Source of the DNA: JAPOXR01 sp965221935
GTDB taxonomy: Bacteria > Pseudomonadota > Alphaproteobacteria > Rhodobacterales > Rhodobacteraceae
NCBI GenBank assembly: GCA_965221935.1
Contig: CBDCSZ010000063.1
Span: forward strand, 1 to 64,000
Direction: 5' to 3'
Length of the DNA stretch: 64,000 nt
Shown here: positions 17,472 through 26,325 of the stretch, piece by piece
How positions within the stretch are numbered: position 1 is the stretch's first letter
Layout: the number at the start of each line of letters is the position of its first letter
Position numbers and translations under genes: made by a program
The notes under the pieces: generated by a model
The model's database searches: none
Told to the model about the DNA's origin: nothing
What the model saw: only the letters and a program-made list of their open reading frames with translations

Positions 17472-18557
17472 ATGCGCGACTCACTCAGCAAGGGAATTGC
17501 CGCATCGGTGACATTCGAGAATGTCACCAAAGTTTATGGCAAGACGGTCACTGCGGTTGACGGGATTTCACTGGAGATCATGCCCGGAAAGCTGGTCACG
17601 CTATTGGGGCCGTCAGGGTGTGGAAAGACCACGACACTGAGGCTAATCGCCGGTCTCGAGATGGCCACCAGCGGGCGCGTGCTGATCGGAGACGAGGACG
17701 TCACATCGCTGCCTGCCACCGACCGCGACGTTTCCATGGTATTCCAGTCTTACGCACTCTTTCCCCACATGAACGTCATCGAAAACGTGTCCTACGGGCT
17801 GAAATACTCCGGCTTCAAAAAAGAGGCGGCCCGCTCTCGCGCCATGGAGGGGCTGGAGCTTGTCGGTCTCACAGAATTGGCGGAAAGGCTTCCGAGCGAA
17901 ATTTCCGGCGGGCAGCAGCAGCGGGTGGCCGTGGCGCGCGCGCTGGTGCTGCAGCCCAGGGTTCTTCTCTTTGACGAGCCGCTGTCCAATCTCGATGCCA
18001 AGCTCCGACGGCAGGTCCGCGAAGAGATTCGTGAAATCCAGCAAGATCTCCAGCTTACCGTCGTTTACGTAACCCACGATCAGGAAGAGGCATTGGCGGT
18101 GTCCGACCGAATTGTCGTCATGCGCAATGCGGCCATCGCCCAGGAAGGATCTCCGCGGGAGCTTTACGAGGCGCCGGCGGACCGGTTTGTGGCGGATTTC
18201 ATCGGCGAGGCCAATCTGATCGCATGCAACATCGAGTCAGTCAGGGGCGACATCGCGGAAATCAGCATCGGCGGTTACGTTCACCGCCTGTCGGCCCGGG
18301 GGCTGGTGGCTGGACCCGCCACTGTCGCAGTGCGTCCCGGCCGGGTTCAGCTCAGTTCCGAGTCCACGGCCGACAGTATTGAGGCGCAGGTGACGAAGGC
18401 GACCTATGTGGGCAGCCGAATGGAGTACACCGTCGAAACCGGATTTGGCAGCCTCTTCGCCACACGGGAAGAGGTCGAGGACCCCTTCTCCGTTGGTCAG
18501 ACGGTGGCGCTGAAATTTTCTGACTCGGGTCCTGTGCTGCTCCCCAGCGAACAATAG
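17472..18557 (+). CDS. ABC transporter ATP-binding protein (AfuC/FbpC/PotA-like)
   Basis: A 361-residue ATPase. Walker A GPSGCGKTT, signature SGGQQQR, Walker B LLFDEPLSNLD and the switch histidine in THDQEEAL are all present. The final 110 residues form a TOBE-type regulatory domain (AVRPGRVQLSSES). The frame is open further upstream, but ATG 17472 has a good AGAGGA site at the right distance and begins after the permease stop. It completes a three-gene importer. Confidence 0.94.
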   Translation: MRDSLSKGIAASVTFENVTKVYGKTVTAVDGISLEIMPGKLVTLLGPSGCGKTTTLRLIAGLEMATSGRVLIGDEDVTSLPATDRDVSMVFQSYALFPHMNVIENVSYGLKYSGFKKEAARSRAMEGLELVGLTELAERLPSEISGGQQQRVAVARALVLQPRVLLFDEPLSNLDAKLRRQVREEIREIQQDLQLTVVYVTHDQEEALAVSDRIVVMRNAAIAQEGSPRELYEAPADRFVADFIGEANLIACNIESVRGDIAEISIGGYVHRLSARGLVAGPATVAVRPGRVQLSSESTADSIEAQVTKATYVGSRMEYTVETGFGSLFATREEVEDPFSVGQTVALKFSDSGPVLLPSEQ

Positions 18558-18804
18558 CGCCCGGACCTCCGCGGCAAATCGCCGAACATCCGGTTTGGCG
18601 CCGGCGCCCAGCTTCACAACGCTGCCCGCCGATCTGGCGACACTGACGCTGAACGAGGCGGAGCTGCCGGGAAGTTCCGACCGCGACTTCCCGCTGATGG
18701 CGGAGCCGACGGGTCCGCGGCGCCGCGCCATTGAATGGCCGGGAATCGGCCCGGCCCAGGATGTTGCCATGTAAACGGCAGCCGGAAACGCCCCCTCAAC
18801 GAGA
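18558..18804 (+). other. Short region with a possible C-terminal gene remnant
   Basis: After the ATPase stop one plus frame reads without interruption to a TAA at 18772-18774 and ends AIEWPGIGPAQDVAM. It has no start codon with a ribosome-binding site and I do not recognise it. It could be the tail of a lost gene or an accidental frame. The outer insertion sequence begins just beyond. Confidence 0.25.
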
Positions 18805-18812
18805 CTGCCATC
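18805..18812. repeat. Probable 8-bp target duplication of the outer IS (second copy 22776-22783)
   Basis: CTGCCATC occurs directly outside both inferred ends of the outer IS. The terminal sequences (CTGATTGTC on the left; CCGTATTGTC on the complement of the right) share ATTGTC. Confidence 0.55.
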
Positions 18813-18834
18813 CTGATTGTCGCGCAACTGCGCG

Positions 18835-18890
18835 TTGCCTCACCAAATACGTTACTTTCGACCGATCCGTTGCCTCATCAAGAATGTTAC
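18835..18890 (+). repeat. Paired 21-bp terminal motifs, left end of the outer IS
   Basis: TTGCCTCACCAAATACGTTAC (18835-18855, outer; 21 bp with variants at four positions) and the canonical motif at 18870-18890 (inner) lie 35 bp apart. Two inverted copies occur at the other end (22714-22734 and 22749-22770). Confidence 0.8.
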
Positions 18891-18918
18891 CCGGAGCATT
18901 TGTTTTGGGAGCAGGATC

Positions 18919-20263
18919 ATGAGGGGGTTAAGCATGTCGGCACGAGACGAATTGCCGGGGGCTTTGCGCCAGCGTTACGGCGAGGCGGAGCGCTCGGGCA
19001 AGTCACGCATACTGGACGAGTTCGTGTCGGTGACTGGGCATCACCGGAAGCACGCGATCCGTCTGCTTCGGGGTTCGGCTTCGACGGAGACGCGTGAAGG
19101 GAGGTCGCGGAGATTCAAGTATGGAGACGAGGTTCGGGATGCCCTGGTTGTCCTGTGGGAGGCCTCGGACCGGATTTGCGGCAAGCGCCTGCAGGTCTTG
19201 CTGCCGTCTCTTGTGGAGGCGATGGAGCGGCATGGGCATCTGGAGTTGTGCGAAGATGTGCGGGCCGGCGTTCTGACGATGAGCGCGGCGACGATCGATC
19301 GGCGTCTTCGCGATATCCGTGAGAAGGCAGGCATCCGGCGCCGGCGGTGCGTGCTCTCACCGACTTCGGTGCGGCGGCGGATTCCTGTACGTGCGGGCCA
19401 GGACTGGCAGGATCCTGCGCCCGGGTTCATGGAGGGCGACCCGGTCGCGCACAGCGGTCCGGTCGCGTGCGGGAGCTTTCTGCAAACGCTGGTCATCACG
19501 GACGTCGCCACCGGCTGGACCGAATGCGCTCCGGTTCTGTGCCGGGAGCAGACCCTGGTGCGGGAGACCCTCGCCCAACTGCGCAGACGCCTTCCGTTTG
19601 ACCTGCTCGGCTTCGATGTGGACAACGACAGCGTCTTCATGAACGAGACGCTTCTTGCATACTGCGAAGAGAGCGGGATCGAGTTCACGCGCAGCCGGCC
19701 CTGGCACAAGAACGACCAGGCGTTGGTGGAACAGAAGAACGGTTCCGTGGTTCGGCGCATCGTCGGATATCGTCGCCTTGAGGGGCTGGCGGCGGCGGCG
19801 GCGCTGTCCCGGCTCTACGGGACGGTGCGCCTGTTCGTGAACTTTTTCCAACCCTCCTTCAAGCTCTCGGAAAAGACCCGGGACGGGTCCCTGGTCAGGA
19901 AACGCTGCCATCGGCCGGCAACACCGTGCCGGCGGCGGCTTGAAGATGCCCGCACATCCCAGGCCGTGCGTGACGCGGTCACCGAGTTGCAGGAACGCCT
20001 GGATCCGGTTCATCTCTTGCAGCAGATGCGACGCGGGCAGCAGGAGATTGCCGATCTTGCGGATGGCGTTCCGGTGCAGGCCGGGCCGGAAGAGACCTCG
20101 CTGAACGACTTTCTTGCCGCGTTGCGCATGGCCTGGACGGACGGTGAGGTTCGCCCGACCTCCAGGCCGGCGCCACGCACGGCCGAAACGCGGCCGTCGT
20201 CGACCCGATCCGCTTGAGAAGGTCACGGACCAGCTGCGGACATGGTTTGATGCCGAACCCTGG
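18919..20263 (+). pseudogene. Outer-IS rve-core transposase, 5' part (frameshifted)
   Basis: The start is taken as ATG 18919 after GGGAGCAGG; 18934 is an alternative. The protein has a helical DNA-binding start (RYGEAERSGKSRILDEF-VSVTGHHRKHAIRLL) and an integrase core with the first Asp in PVAHSGP-LVITDVATGW, the second in FDVDNDSVFMNE and the Glu in NDQALVEQKNGSVVRR. The main frame stops at 20217, but the neighbouring frame continues PDPLEKVTDQLRTWFDAEPW up to the nested IS, so a frameshift lies at about 20150-20215. The rest of the gene follows at 22373. The IS family name is not settled. Confidence 0.75.
20260..20263. repeat. Short direct repeat flanking the nested IS (second copy 22373-22376)
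   Basis: CTGG occurs on both sides of the nested element. Removing the IS plus one copy restores GAACCCTGGGTTGCG, which reads EPWVA in the outer transposase frame. Confidence 0.6.
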
Positions 20264-22372
20264 CCCATCTTTAACATTTCTGCGTTGGATTTGAGGTCGA
20301 TTTGACGGTGTTCGATTCGCAACTCATTGATTTATTGTGATTTGATGTTTCAGGAATCGTTTGTAGTGCCATGTTTTTTGAGTAATGCCTTGCGGCGGGG
20401 GATTCCTTTTGCTATAGCTGCCGCATGTTCATTCGACAGACCAAGACCGGCGCCGCCAGCGACGGCAGCGACCAAATCACCTTCCGCCTGGTCGAGAACC
20501 GCCGCGAGGGGGACAGGATCCGTCAGCGCACCGTTCTCAATCTCGGGCGCCATTTTGCAATCGGGCGCGAGCACTGGCCGGACCTGTGCCGACGCATCTC
20601 GGATCATCTCACCGGACAGACCACCCTCGGCCTCGCCGATCCCGATCCGGGGATCGAGGCCGAGGCCCGCAGAATCTCCGCCCTGCTGATTGGCCGCGGG
20701 AAAGACAGCGGCGGGGAAGGCGCGAAGCGGGACTGGCAGAGTGTTGATGTCAATTCCGCCAGCGACAGCGACGGGCGCTCGGTCGGTGTCGAGCATGCCG
20801 GGCTCGAGGCGCTGTCCGGTCTCGGCCTGCCGGCATTGTTCGACGGTCTCGGTTTCAACCGCCGCCAGCGCTGCTGCGCCCTGGCGGCCATTGTCGCGCG
20901 CATGGCCGCGCCGAACTCGGAGCGGGCGACCAACTTCTGGCTGCGCCGGCACAGCGCCCTCGGCGAGATGCTCGGGATCGATTTCGGCGCTCTGAGCGAC
21001 ATGGCGCTCTACCGCGCCTCGGATCTGCTCCTTGCCCATCAGGACAGCATCGAGGATCACCTCTTCGCCCGGGCCCGGTCCCTGTTCGACCTCAAGCCGA
21101 CGATCGCGCTGTACGATCTCACCAACACGTTCTATGAAGGCCGGGCGCCAATCCAGCCCAAGGCGCGGCGCGGGCATTCGAAGGAACGGCGCAGCGACTG
21201 CCCGCTGCTTTCGCTTGGCCTGGTTCTCGATGCCAGCGGCTTTGTCCGGCGCAGCCGGGTGTTGCCGGCAATGTCACCGAACACAGGACACTCACGCACA
21301 TGCTCACCAGCCTCGGCGCTCCGGAAGGCGCGGTCGTCATCATGGACGGCGGCATCGCGACCGAGGACAACCTGCGGTGGCTGCGCGCCAGCGCCTATCG
21401 CTATCTCGTGGTCTCACGCACCACCAAGCGGGTCTTCGATTCCGACGAGGCCAGGGCAATCACGACCGCGTCATGCGACAAGGTCGCCATCTGCAAGGAA
21501 TCCGTCACCCGCGAGGAAGAGGACGGCACGGAATACAAGGAGTCCTGGCTGCGGTGCCTTTCCGAAGCCCGGGCGGAAAAGGAACGCGGCATCATCAATC
21601 GTTTCAGGACACGTCTCGAAGACGGCCTGAAGAAACTGCATGACGGCCTCTCCCGCCCCAGGACCCGCAAGAAGCTTGACGACATCCAGCGCCGGATCGG
21701 GCGGCTTGCAAAGGAAAACGCGCGGGTCGCCCGGCATTACGAGATCACCGTCACCCCCGACAGCGCCGGAACCAAGGCAACAGCCATCGCCTGGAACCTC
21801 AATCCCGCCGACAATTCCATGCTGACCCACCCCGGGGTCTACTGTCTGCGCAGCAACATCCTCGACTGGCCGGCAGAGACCATGTGGCAGACCTACGCGA
21901 CCCTCACCGACGCCGAAGCCGTGTTCCGCTCGTTGAAATCCGAGCTCGGCCTGCGTCCGATCTTCCATCACAAACAGGGGCGCGCCGACGCTCACCTGTT
22001 CATCTCAGTCCTCGCCTATCAGGCAGTCCAGACACTGCGCAAACCCATGAAAGCGGCAAACATCCACGACAGCTGGACGACGGTGCGCCAGACGCTTGCG
22101 ACACTGCAGCGCACGACAACCAGCTTCAGGCGCCGTGACGGCAGGCCCCTGCATGTCCGCAAGACCGCATCCGCCTCCCCCGAACAGGCGGAGATCTACC
22201 GGGCGACGGGCCTCGCGCCGCCGTCCAGGAACCTCGCCAAGACCATCGTCTGAACCGATTCCGGCAATTCGTGGCGGCGGCCCGAAACGGCCGCCTCTCC
22301 GGATTGTAGTGCCATTCGGATTTTTTACCCGTTTGAAATCAACGCGTTACGCACTACAATGTTAAAGATGGG
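20264..22372 (+). mobile_element. IS1634-like insertion sequence nested in the outer transposase gene
   Basis: About 2.11 kb. Both ends are the same 15-bp inverted sequence, CCCATCTTTAACATT (20264-20278, and inverted at 22358-22372), with weaker similarity further in. It carries one transposase gene with a single-base frameshift. The insertion point lies within the codons for EPW-VAS of the outer transposase. Confidence 0.85.
20425..22253 (+). pseudogene. IS1634-type transposase with a single-base deletion
   Basis: The first part (from ATG 20425) begins MFIRQTKT and holds FRLVENRREGDRIRQRTVLNLG and later ALYDLTNTFYEG with the first catalytic Asp. The second part (GNVTEHRTLTHMLTSLGAPEG, VVIMDGGIATEDNLRWL, KGAYRYLVVSRTTK-like, DAEAVFRSLKSELGLRP with the Glu) is in another frame. 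The two join as RSRV[FA]GNVTEHRT if one T is added in GTGTTGCC at about 21260-21263. With that repair the protein would be about 600 residues, normal for the family. It is either truly inactive or a homopolymer sequencing error. Confidence 0.8.
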
Positions 22373-22620
22373 CTGGGTTGCGAGCCGGCAGTTGCTGGAG
22401 CAGCTGCAGGAGGAACATCCCGGCCTGTATCCGGACAGCCTGTTGCGAACGCTTCAGCGGCGGGTGAAGATCTGGCGTCAGGAAAGGGTCCAGGAAGTGA
22501 TCTTTGGATCACCGGCCATCGAGAGCGCTCCCCGGGAAGACCACGCGCACGCGGATGCGATCGCAGCACCCGAATTCGAGACTGCGCAACGAAGGGTGCC
22601 AGGGGTCATGGAACGCAAAC
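22373..22620 (+). pseudogene. Outer-IS transposase, 3' part
   Basis: Continues the interrupted gene: WVASRQLLEQLQEEHPG followed by YPDSLLRTLQRRVKIWRQE, the usual carboxy-terminal module of this integrase-core transposase group. The frame stays open beyond the plausible end of the protein, into the IS terminus. Confidence 0.75.
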
Positions 22621-22624
22621 GTCG

Positions 22625-22664
22625 GCAGGCTGCCACGGCAGGCCGGCCTGCCGTGGCAGCCTGC
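22625..22664. repeat. Perfect 40-bp palindrome without loop
   Basis: GCAGGCTGCCACGGCAGGCC (22625-22644) is followed immediately by its exact reverse complement (22645-22664). It lies inside the outer IS between the transposase tail and the terminal motifs. A zero-spacer palindrome of this size could form a cruciform, and it is unusual because such sequences are unstable in bacteria. Confidence 0.9.
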
Positions 22665-22713
22665 GGTCCGGATCACACCCCCAGAACTGGCTTCCAGAAT
22701 CACCGGGTCTTCG

Positions 22714-22770
22714 GTAACATTCTTGATGAGGCAAAGGTTCAGCCCAGAGTAACATTCTTAAGTGAGACAA
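22714..22770 (-). repeat. Paired terminal motifs, right end of the outer IS
   Basis: On the minus strand the canonical 21-bp motif lies at 22714-22734 (inner) and a variant, TTGTCTCACTTAAGAATGTT plus AC, at 22749-22770 (outer). They mirror the pair at 18835-18890. Confidence 0.8.
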
Positions 22771-22801
22771 TACGGCTGCCATCTAGATCGACGCGCTGGA
22801 A

Positions 22802-24087
22802 CTATTCTCTGCCGGCGCTCACCGTCTGCAACGCGTCCGCGAAGCGGTCAAGAAAGCGGTCGCAGACCGACTGCGAATGGGCCACCGACAGGTAGAGCTT
22901 GGTGCCCATCGGGTTGAGAAAGACTTTCCGCCGGAACAGTGCCAGCATGACGGCGCGTCCCTTCTCCCCGTCCCCGCGCCTCGTCGACCGATAGTCGCTG
23001 ACCGGATCGGGCGAAAACACGACCTGCGCGAGCGGTCCGTCGCCGATGACCTGCGCCTGCTCCTGGCGCTCCTCCAGCACCCGTCGCATGCCGCTGCGCA
23101 GGTAACAGCCGAGATCGCGAAGGCGCCGGTGGCAGTCCGGCTCCCGGAACACGCCGAGCGCCGCCCGGGCCGCCGCGGTGGAGATCGGATTCCCGCCGAG
23201 GGTGGATGCGACCCACACGTAACCGGGCCCTCCCAGCCGGTCCTCGCGCACCTGGTCCATGACGCCCGCCCGCCCGCCGAACGCCCCGATCGGATAGCCC
23301 CCGCCGAGCGCCTTGCCGTATGCCACAAGATCGGGGATCACACCGTAGTATTCCTGCGCTCCGCCGTAGGCGAGGCGAAACCCCGTGACCACCTCGTCGA
23401 AAATCAGCAGCACGTCATGCTCGGTGCAGGCGGCGCGCAGGCGCTCAAGGAAGCCATCCTTCGGAGGGGTGCAACGCTGCAGTGGCTCGACAATGACGGC
23501 GGCGAGGTCGTCCGCGTGCTCGGCGACGATTCTCTCCGCGAGCGCGCTGTCGTTGTAGGGAGCGACGAGAATGTCGTCGACCGTTACCCGCGGAATGCCG
23601 GCGCTCGAGGGATCGGGCCGGGGGAAGTCCAGGAGGCGGTGCGGGAACAGGCTCGTCACCCCAACCTCGTTGGCGCCATGATAGGCGCCTTCGAACTTGA
23701 GAATCATGCGCCGCCCGGTGGCGGCCCGGGCGAGCCGCAGGCAGTACATGTTGGCCTCGGTGCCCGATGCGCAGAAGCGCAGCCGCTCGCAGGCGGGGCT
23801 CACCCTGCAGATCTCCTCCGCGACTGCGAGGGAGTTCTCGTTCACGTACGCGAAGTTTGCGCCGAGCGCCGCCTGGCGCACAACCGCCTCAGTCACCTCG
23901 GGCCGAGCATGCCCCACCAGCACCGAACCCCAGCCCATGGAAAAGTCGAGAAATTCGGCGCCCGTCGTATCCACGACCTCGCATCCCTCGCCCCGGCTGA
24001 TGACCGTGCCGAGCTCGGGGGAAGATTGAACTCACCGTTGGATCCGGCGGGAAACACCTGCAGCGATCGTTGTGCGGCCTCATCCAT
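22802..24087 (-). pseudogene. Glutamate-1-semialdehyde-aminomutase-like class III aminotransferase with a frameshift
   Basis: The main frame (23974-22802) encodes the PLP fold: ASGTEANMY, a FEGAYHGAN loop, LIFDEVVTGFR (Asp) and VAYGKALGGGYPIGA (catalytic Lys). The expected start, MDEAAQRSLQVFPAGSNGEFNLPP, lies in the neighbouring frame from ATG 24087, which has an AAGGAATC ribosome site. Adding one base in the G5 run at 24017-24021 (plus strand) joins the two as PPELGTVISRGEGCEVVDTTG. The complete protein would be about 428 residues. Class III enzymes of this subgroup are often amino-acid mutases or aminotransferases of secondary pathways, not haem synthesis. The 3' end is only about 19 bp from the outer IS duplication. 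Confidence 0.8.
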
Positions 24088-24124
24088 GTTCGATTCCTTC
24101 AAGGAGAATATTTCACGCGGTTCG

Positions 24125-24455
24125 TCATCGTGCCTGCAGTTGACTGGTCAGTGCCCGGGCCACGCGATCCTTCGCCCCGCTTTGCGTGCGGAACTTTGGC
24201 AGCACGGCATCCAGCTCGATCGGGATCGGGACGCCATCCTCATTCAAATAATGCCGTTCGTAGACGTCGCGCTCGTCGATCGCGAACGCCGCGCCAGACG
24301 AACGGGTCCGACCAGGAGGTCCAATGCTTCGCACATTGTGGACTTTCCGATACTGTTCCCGCCGACGATCACGGTGTGACCGGGGGAAGTGACCCAGCAC
24401 TCTGCAACACTGCGAAAGATTGCGAGTTCGAGACACCGTATCCGTATTCCCCTTT
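24125..24455 (-). pseudogene. OLD-family ATP-dependent nuclease, amino-terminal remnant
   Basis: The minus strand reads IRCLELAIFRSVAECW, then HTVIVGGNSIGKSTMCEALDLLVGP: a P-loop (GGNSIGKST) with the context seen at the start of OLD-type (overcoming lysogenization defect) AAA ATPase-nucleases. A shift into the next frame near 24300 continues FAIDERDVYERHYLNEDGV-PIPIELDAVL, the following family block. It ends at 24125 without the rest of the ATPase or the Toprim nuclease domain. The start codon is not recognisable (ATA in place of ATG). It is a decayed defence or phage-related gene. Confidence 0.6.
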
Positions 24456-24889
24456 GTCCTTCTTACGCCGCCGCCCGGGAGGTGGGGACGAATCGTTTCG
24501 ACTGCGCGGCCTGCTGGCGAGAATCTGTGAATTTAAACGGTGTCCGCAACACCACGCTTGTGCCTCATCCCGGCGGCAGCTGCTGCCCGACCTCACCTAG
24601 CACGGATTCCAGTCCCTGGCCACCGGCCCGCCCGGGCGGGTGTCGCCCGAGTCTCACGACGCCATCGGCGCCATCGGCGCATGGTCGCTGGCGATGCGCT
24701 TGCCAAGCTTCATAGCGCCCGGCTGGCGCTCACGGAAAATTCCGCTTCCCCCACGCCGGGCCTGATCGTGCGCGCCGTGTTTCCCGGGATGCAGTCCTGA
24801 ACTTACAAACTTGTAAACCCGGCGCGAGGCAGGTGACAGGCATGGGTCCTGTAGAAATTCCGGCCATTGGTAACCGGAAAGGACAAGTC
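24456..24889. other. Gene-free stretch
   Basis: About 430 bp with short overlapping frames only. A GCCATCGGCGCCATCGGCGC tandem lies near 24660-24680. A ribosome-binding site (GGAAAGGAC) marks the right end. Confidence 0.35.
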
Positions 24890-25171
24890 ATGACATTGAT
24901 CGGGAACTTCTTCGCCGTCACCTTCGGCATATTTGGAGAGCTTCTGCTGGCTCCCTTCATCACATTCTTCGGGCTGTTGATGCTTGGCATGGCCTTCGGA
25001 CTGTCGCTGATTGCCGCCGGAGCAATGACGGCATCGAAGGTCCGGAATGAGAGTTTGGCCGATCGGCGCCCTGGCGGCTTTCCTCTTTGCCGGACCGGCG
25101 CGGCTTGCGCTCGGCGGATGGGGCAACTAGGGCACACTCTGCAATGGAGGAGGCCGGATCCACCGGGCTGA
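24890..25171 (+). CDS. Small hydrophobic membrane protein of unknown function
   Basis: The ATG at 24890 follows GGAAAGGAC at good spacing. The first 50 residues form two strongly hydrophobic helices (TLIGNFFAVTFGIFGELLL and APFITFFGLLMLGMAFGLSLIAAG), then a short basic tail. The final 30 residues look less protein-like, and a second tiny frame (25047-25130, MRVWPIGALAAFLFAG...) overlaps them, so the true end is uncertain. It partly overlaps the methyltransferase gene downstream, which may mean that one of the two starts is wrong. I do not recognise a family. Confidence 0.4.
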   Translation: MTLIGNFFAVTFGIFGELLLAPFITFFGLLMLGMAFGLSLIAAGAMTASKVRNESLADRRPGGFPLCRTGAACARRMGQLGHTLQWRRPDPPG

Positions 25172-25764
25172 TTACAATGACAGGATTGACAGGGAGGCAA
25201 GATATTTCTGAACTCGCTCTCTTCCTGAAACAGGTTGCAAGCAGGCCGCGCGAGGTGGTTGCGCTTGCGCCTTCGTCCACGGCGCTCGCCCGGCGCATGG
25301 CCGAAGCTGTTCCAGATGGTCCGGGAAACCTCGTCGAATTGGGCGCCGGCACCGGGAAGATCACGGCAGCCCTGCTGGAGACAGGCGTTCCCGTTGACAC
25401 GATCCACAGCTTTGAGATCAATCCTGTGTTCTGCGATCACCTGGTACGTGTTCATCCCCAGCTGCGCGTATACCGGGACCGGGCGGAGAATCTCGGCCGA
25501 CACGGGATTGGCGACATCAAGGCCGTCGTGAGCGGCCTGCCGCTGCTGTCGATGGACGAGGACACGCAGCGCCGGATCGTCGGCGCCGCCTTCGGGAATC
25601 TCCAGCCCGGCGGATCGTTCATCCAGTTCACCTATGGCCCGATTCCGCCCGTCAGGAAGGCGATACTTGGCGACCTGTCATTGGGCTGGACGCGCTCGGA
25701 GATTATCTGGGGGAACGTGCCGCCGGCGACCTCCTATACATTCTACCGGTCCACGACGGCGTGA
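25144..25764 (+). CDS. SAM-dependent methyltransferase, phospholipid N-methyltransferase-like
   Basis: A class I methyltransferase of about 206 residues. LVELGAGTGKITAALL is the SAM-binding motif I, followed by IHSFEINPVFCDHLV (acidic residue binding the ribose) and VVSGLPLLSMDEDTQRRIV. The ending, GGSFIQFTYGPIPP and FYRSTTA, resembles PmtA-type phosphatidylethanolamine N-methyltransferases, which begin similarly with a region like LFLKQVASRPREVVALAPSS. The start is uncertain: ATG 25144 is used, ATG 25177 is possible, and the frame is open back to 25087. It is a single gene between two eroded regions. Confidence 0.75.
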   Translation: MEEAGSTGLITMTGLTGRQDISELALFLKQVASRPREVVALAPSSTALARRMAEAVPDGPGNLVELGAGTGKITAALLETGVPVDTIHSFEINPVFCDHLVRVHPQLRVYRDRAENLGRHGIGDIKAVVSGLPLLSMDEDTQRRIVGAAFGNLQPGGSFIQFTYGPIPPVRKAILGDLSLGWTRSEIIWGNVPPATSYTFYRSTTA

Positions 25765-25818
25765 CGGCGGTTGTCCCGGCCGGCGGAGTCATCGCTCGGC
25801 GATTTCGGCGGCGCCTTT

Positions 25819-26100
25819 TTATTCCCGGGAGCATTTTGATTTGCCCTTGAGTGAAGTCCCGGGCCGCCATGCCGGCTTCAAGGGCGGTTTCGGCGCAAAC
25901 GCGATGTTCGGCATCGCCATCAGGGAGACTGGCTTCGGCGCGCTCAGCGTCATGTCCCGACCGGGCCGGAAAACTCCAGCGTCGCCTCGTCCAGCCGCTC
26001 GGTCCCGGTGCGCCCCGTTGTCCTTGGCGTGATAACCGTCCTTCTCGAAATACCCCACGCCCTGCGACGGAGCGGCAATCCTGCCGATGGACGCACCTAT
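25819..26100 (-). pseudogene. TrwC/TraI-type conjugative relaxase, amino-terminal remnant
   Basis: The minus strand reads SIGRIAAPSQGVGYFEKDGYHAKDN, the usual start of TrwC/MobF relaxases in alphaproteobacterial plasmids and integrative elements, and then FRPGRDMTLSAPKPVSLMAM, the conserved RPG-RD-x-T-x-SAPKSVSLMA block. About 50 residues between them are missing, and a stop follows at 25819. The ATG is lost. It records a former conjugative element here. Confidence 0.7.
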
Positions 26101-26325
26101 TGGGGCAGCCTCGCGACGGGGGCGGGAAGTACGGATTCGCGCCTGTCCTTCCCTGCCAGAAATGCGCTCGCAGGCGGCAGATTAAGCGCCGAACAAGCGG
26201 TCTCATGGTCCTGTCATCGCATGGCCGCGATTGTCCTTCCCGCCCGACAATTTCGGCATGCCGAAGCTGGCCTCCGGCATGGAGACATGATAACAATTTG
26301 CTAACAGATATCTGGAGGCGAGCCC

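Larger units (their letters stand above)
18813..22775 (+). mobile_element. Integrase-core insertion sequence, interrupted by a nested IS1634-like element
   Basis: The element carries one rve-type DDE transposase gene in two pieces (18919-20263 and 22373-about 22620) around the nested IS at 20264-22372. Each end holds two copies of a 21-bp motif (TTGCCTCATCAAGAATGTTAC and variants), inward-facing and 35-36 bp apart, probably transposase-binding sites. A candidate 8-bp duplication flanks it. Without the nested IS it would be about 1.85 kb. It is inactive because of the insertion and a frameshift. Confidence 0.75.

Noticed and set aside
21240..21300. Programmed frameshift in the IS1634-type transposase
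   Set aside because: The site (GTGTTGCC) lacks a slippery heptamer, and members of this family are normally made from a single frame. A one-base deletion is simpler.
22877..24379. A 500-codon plus-strand frame opposite the class III aminotransferase
   Set aside because: Shadow of the aminotransferase reading frame; no domain recognisable.
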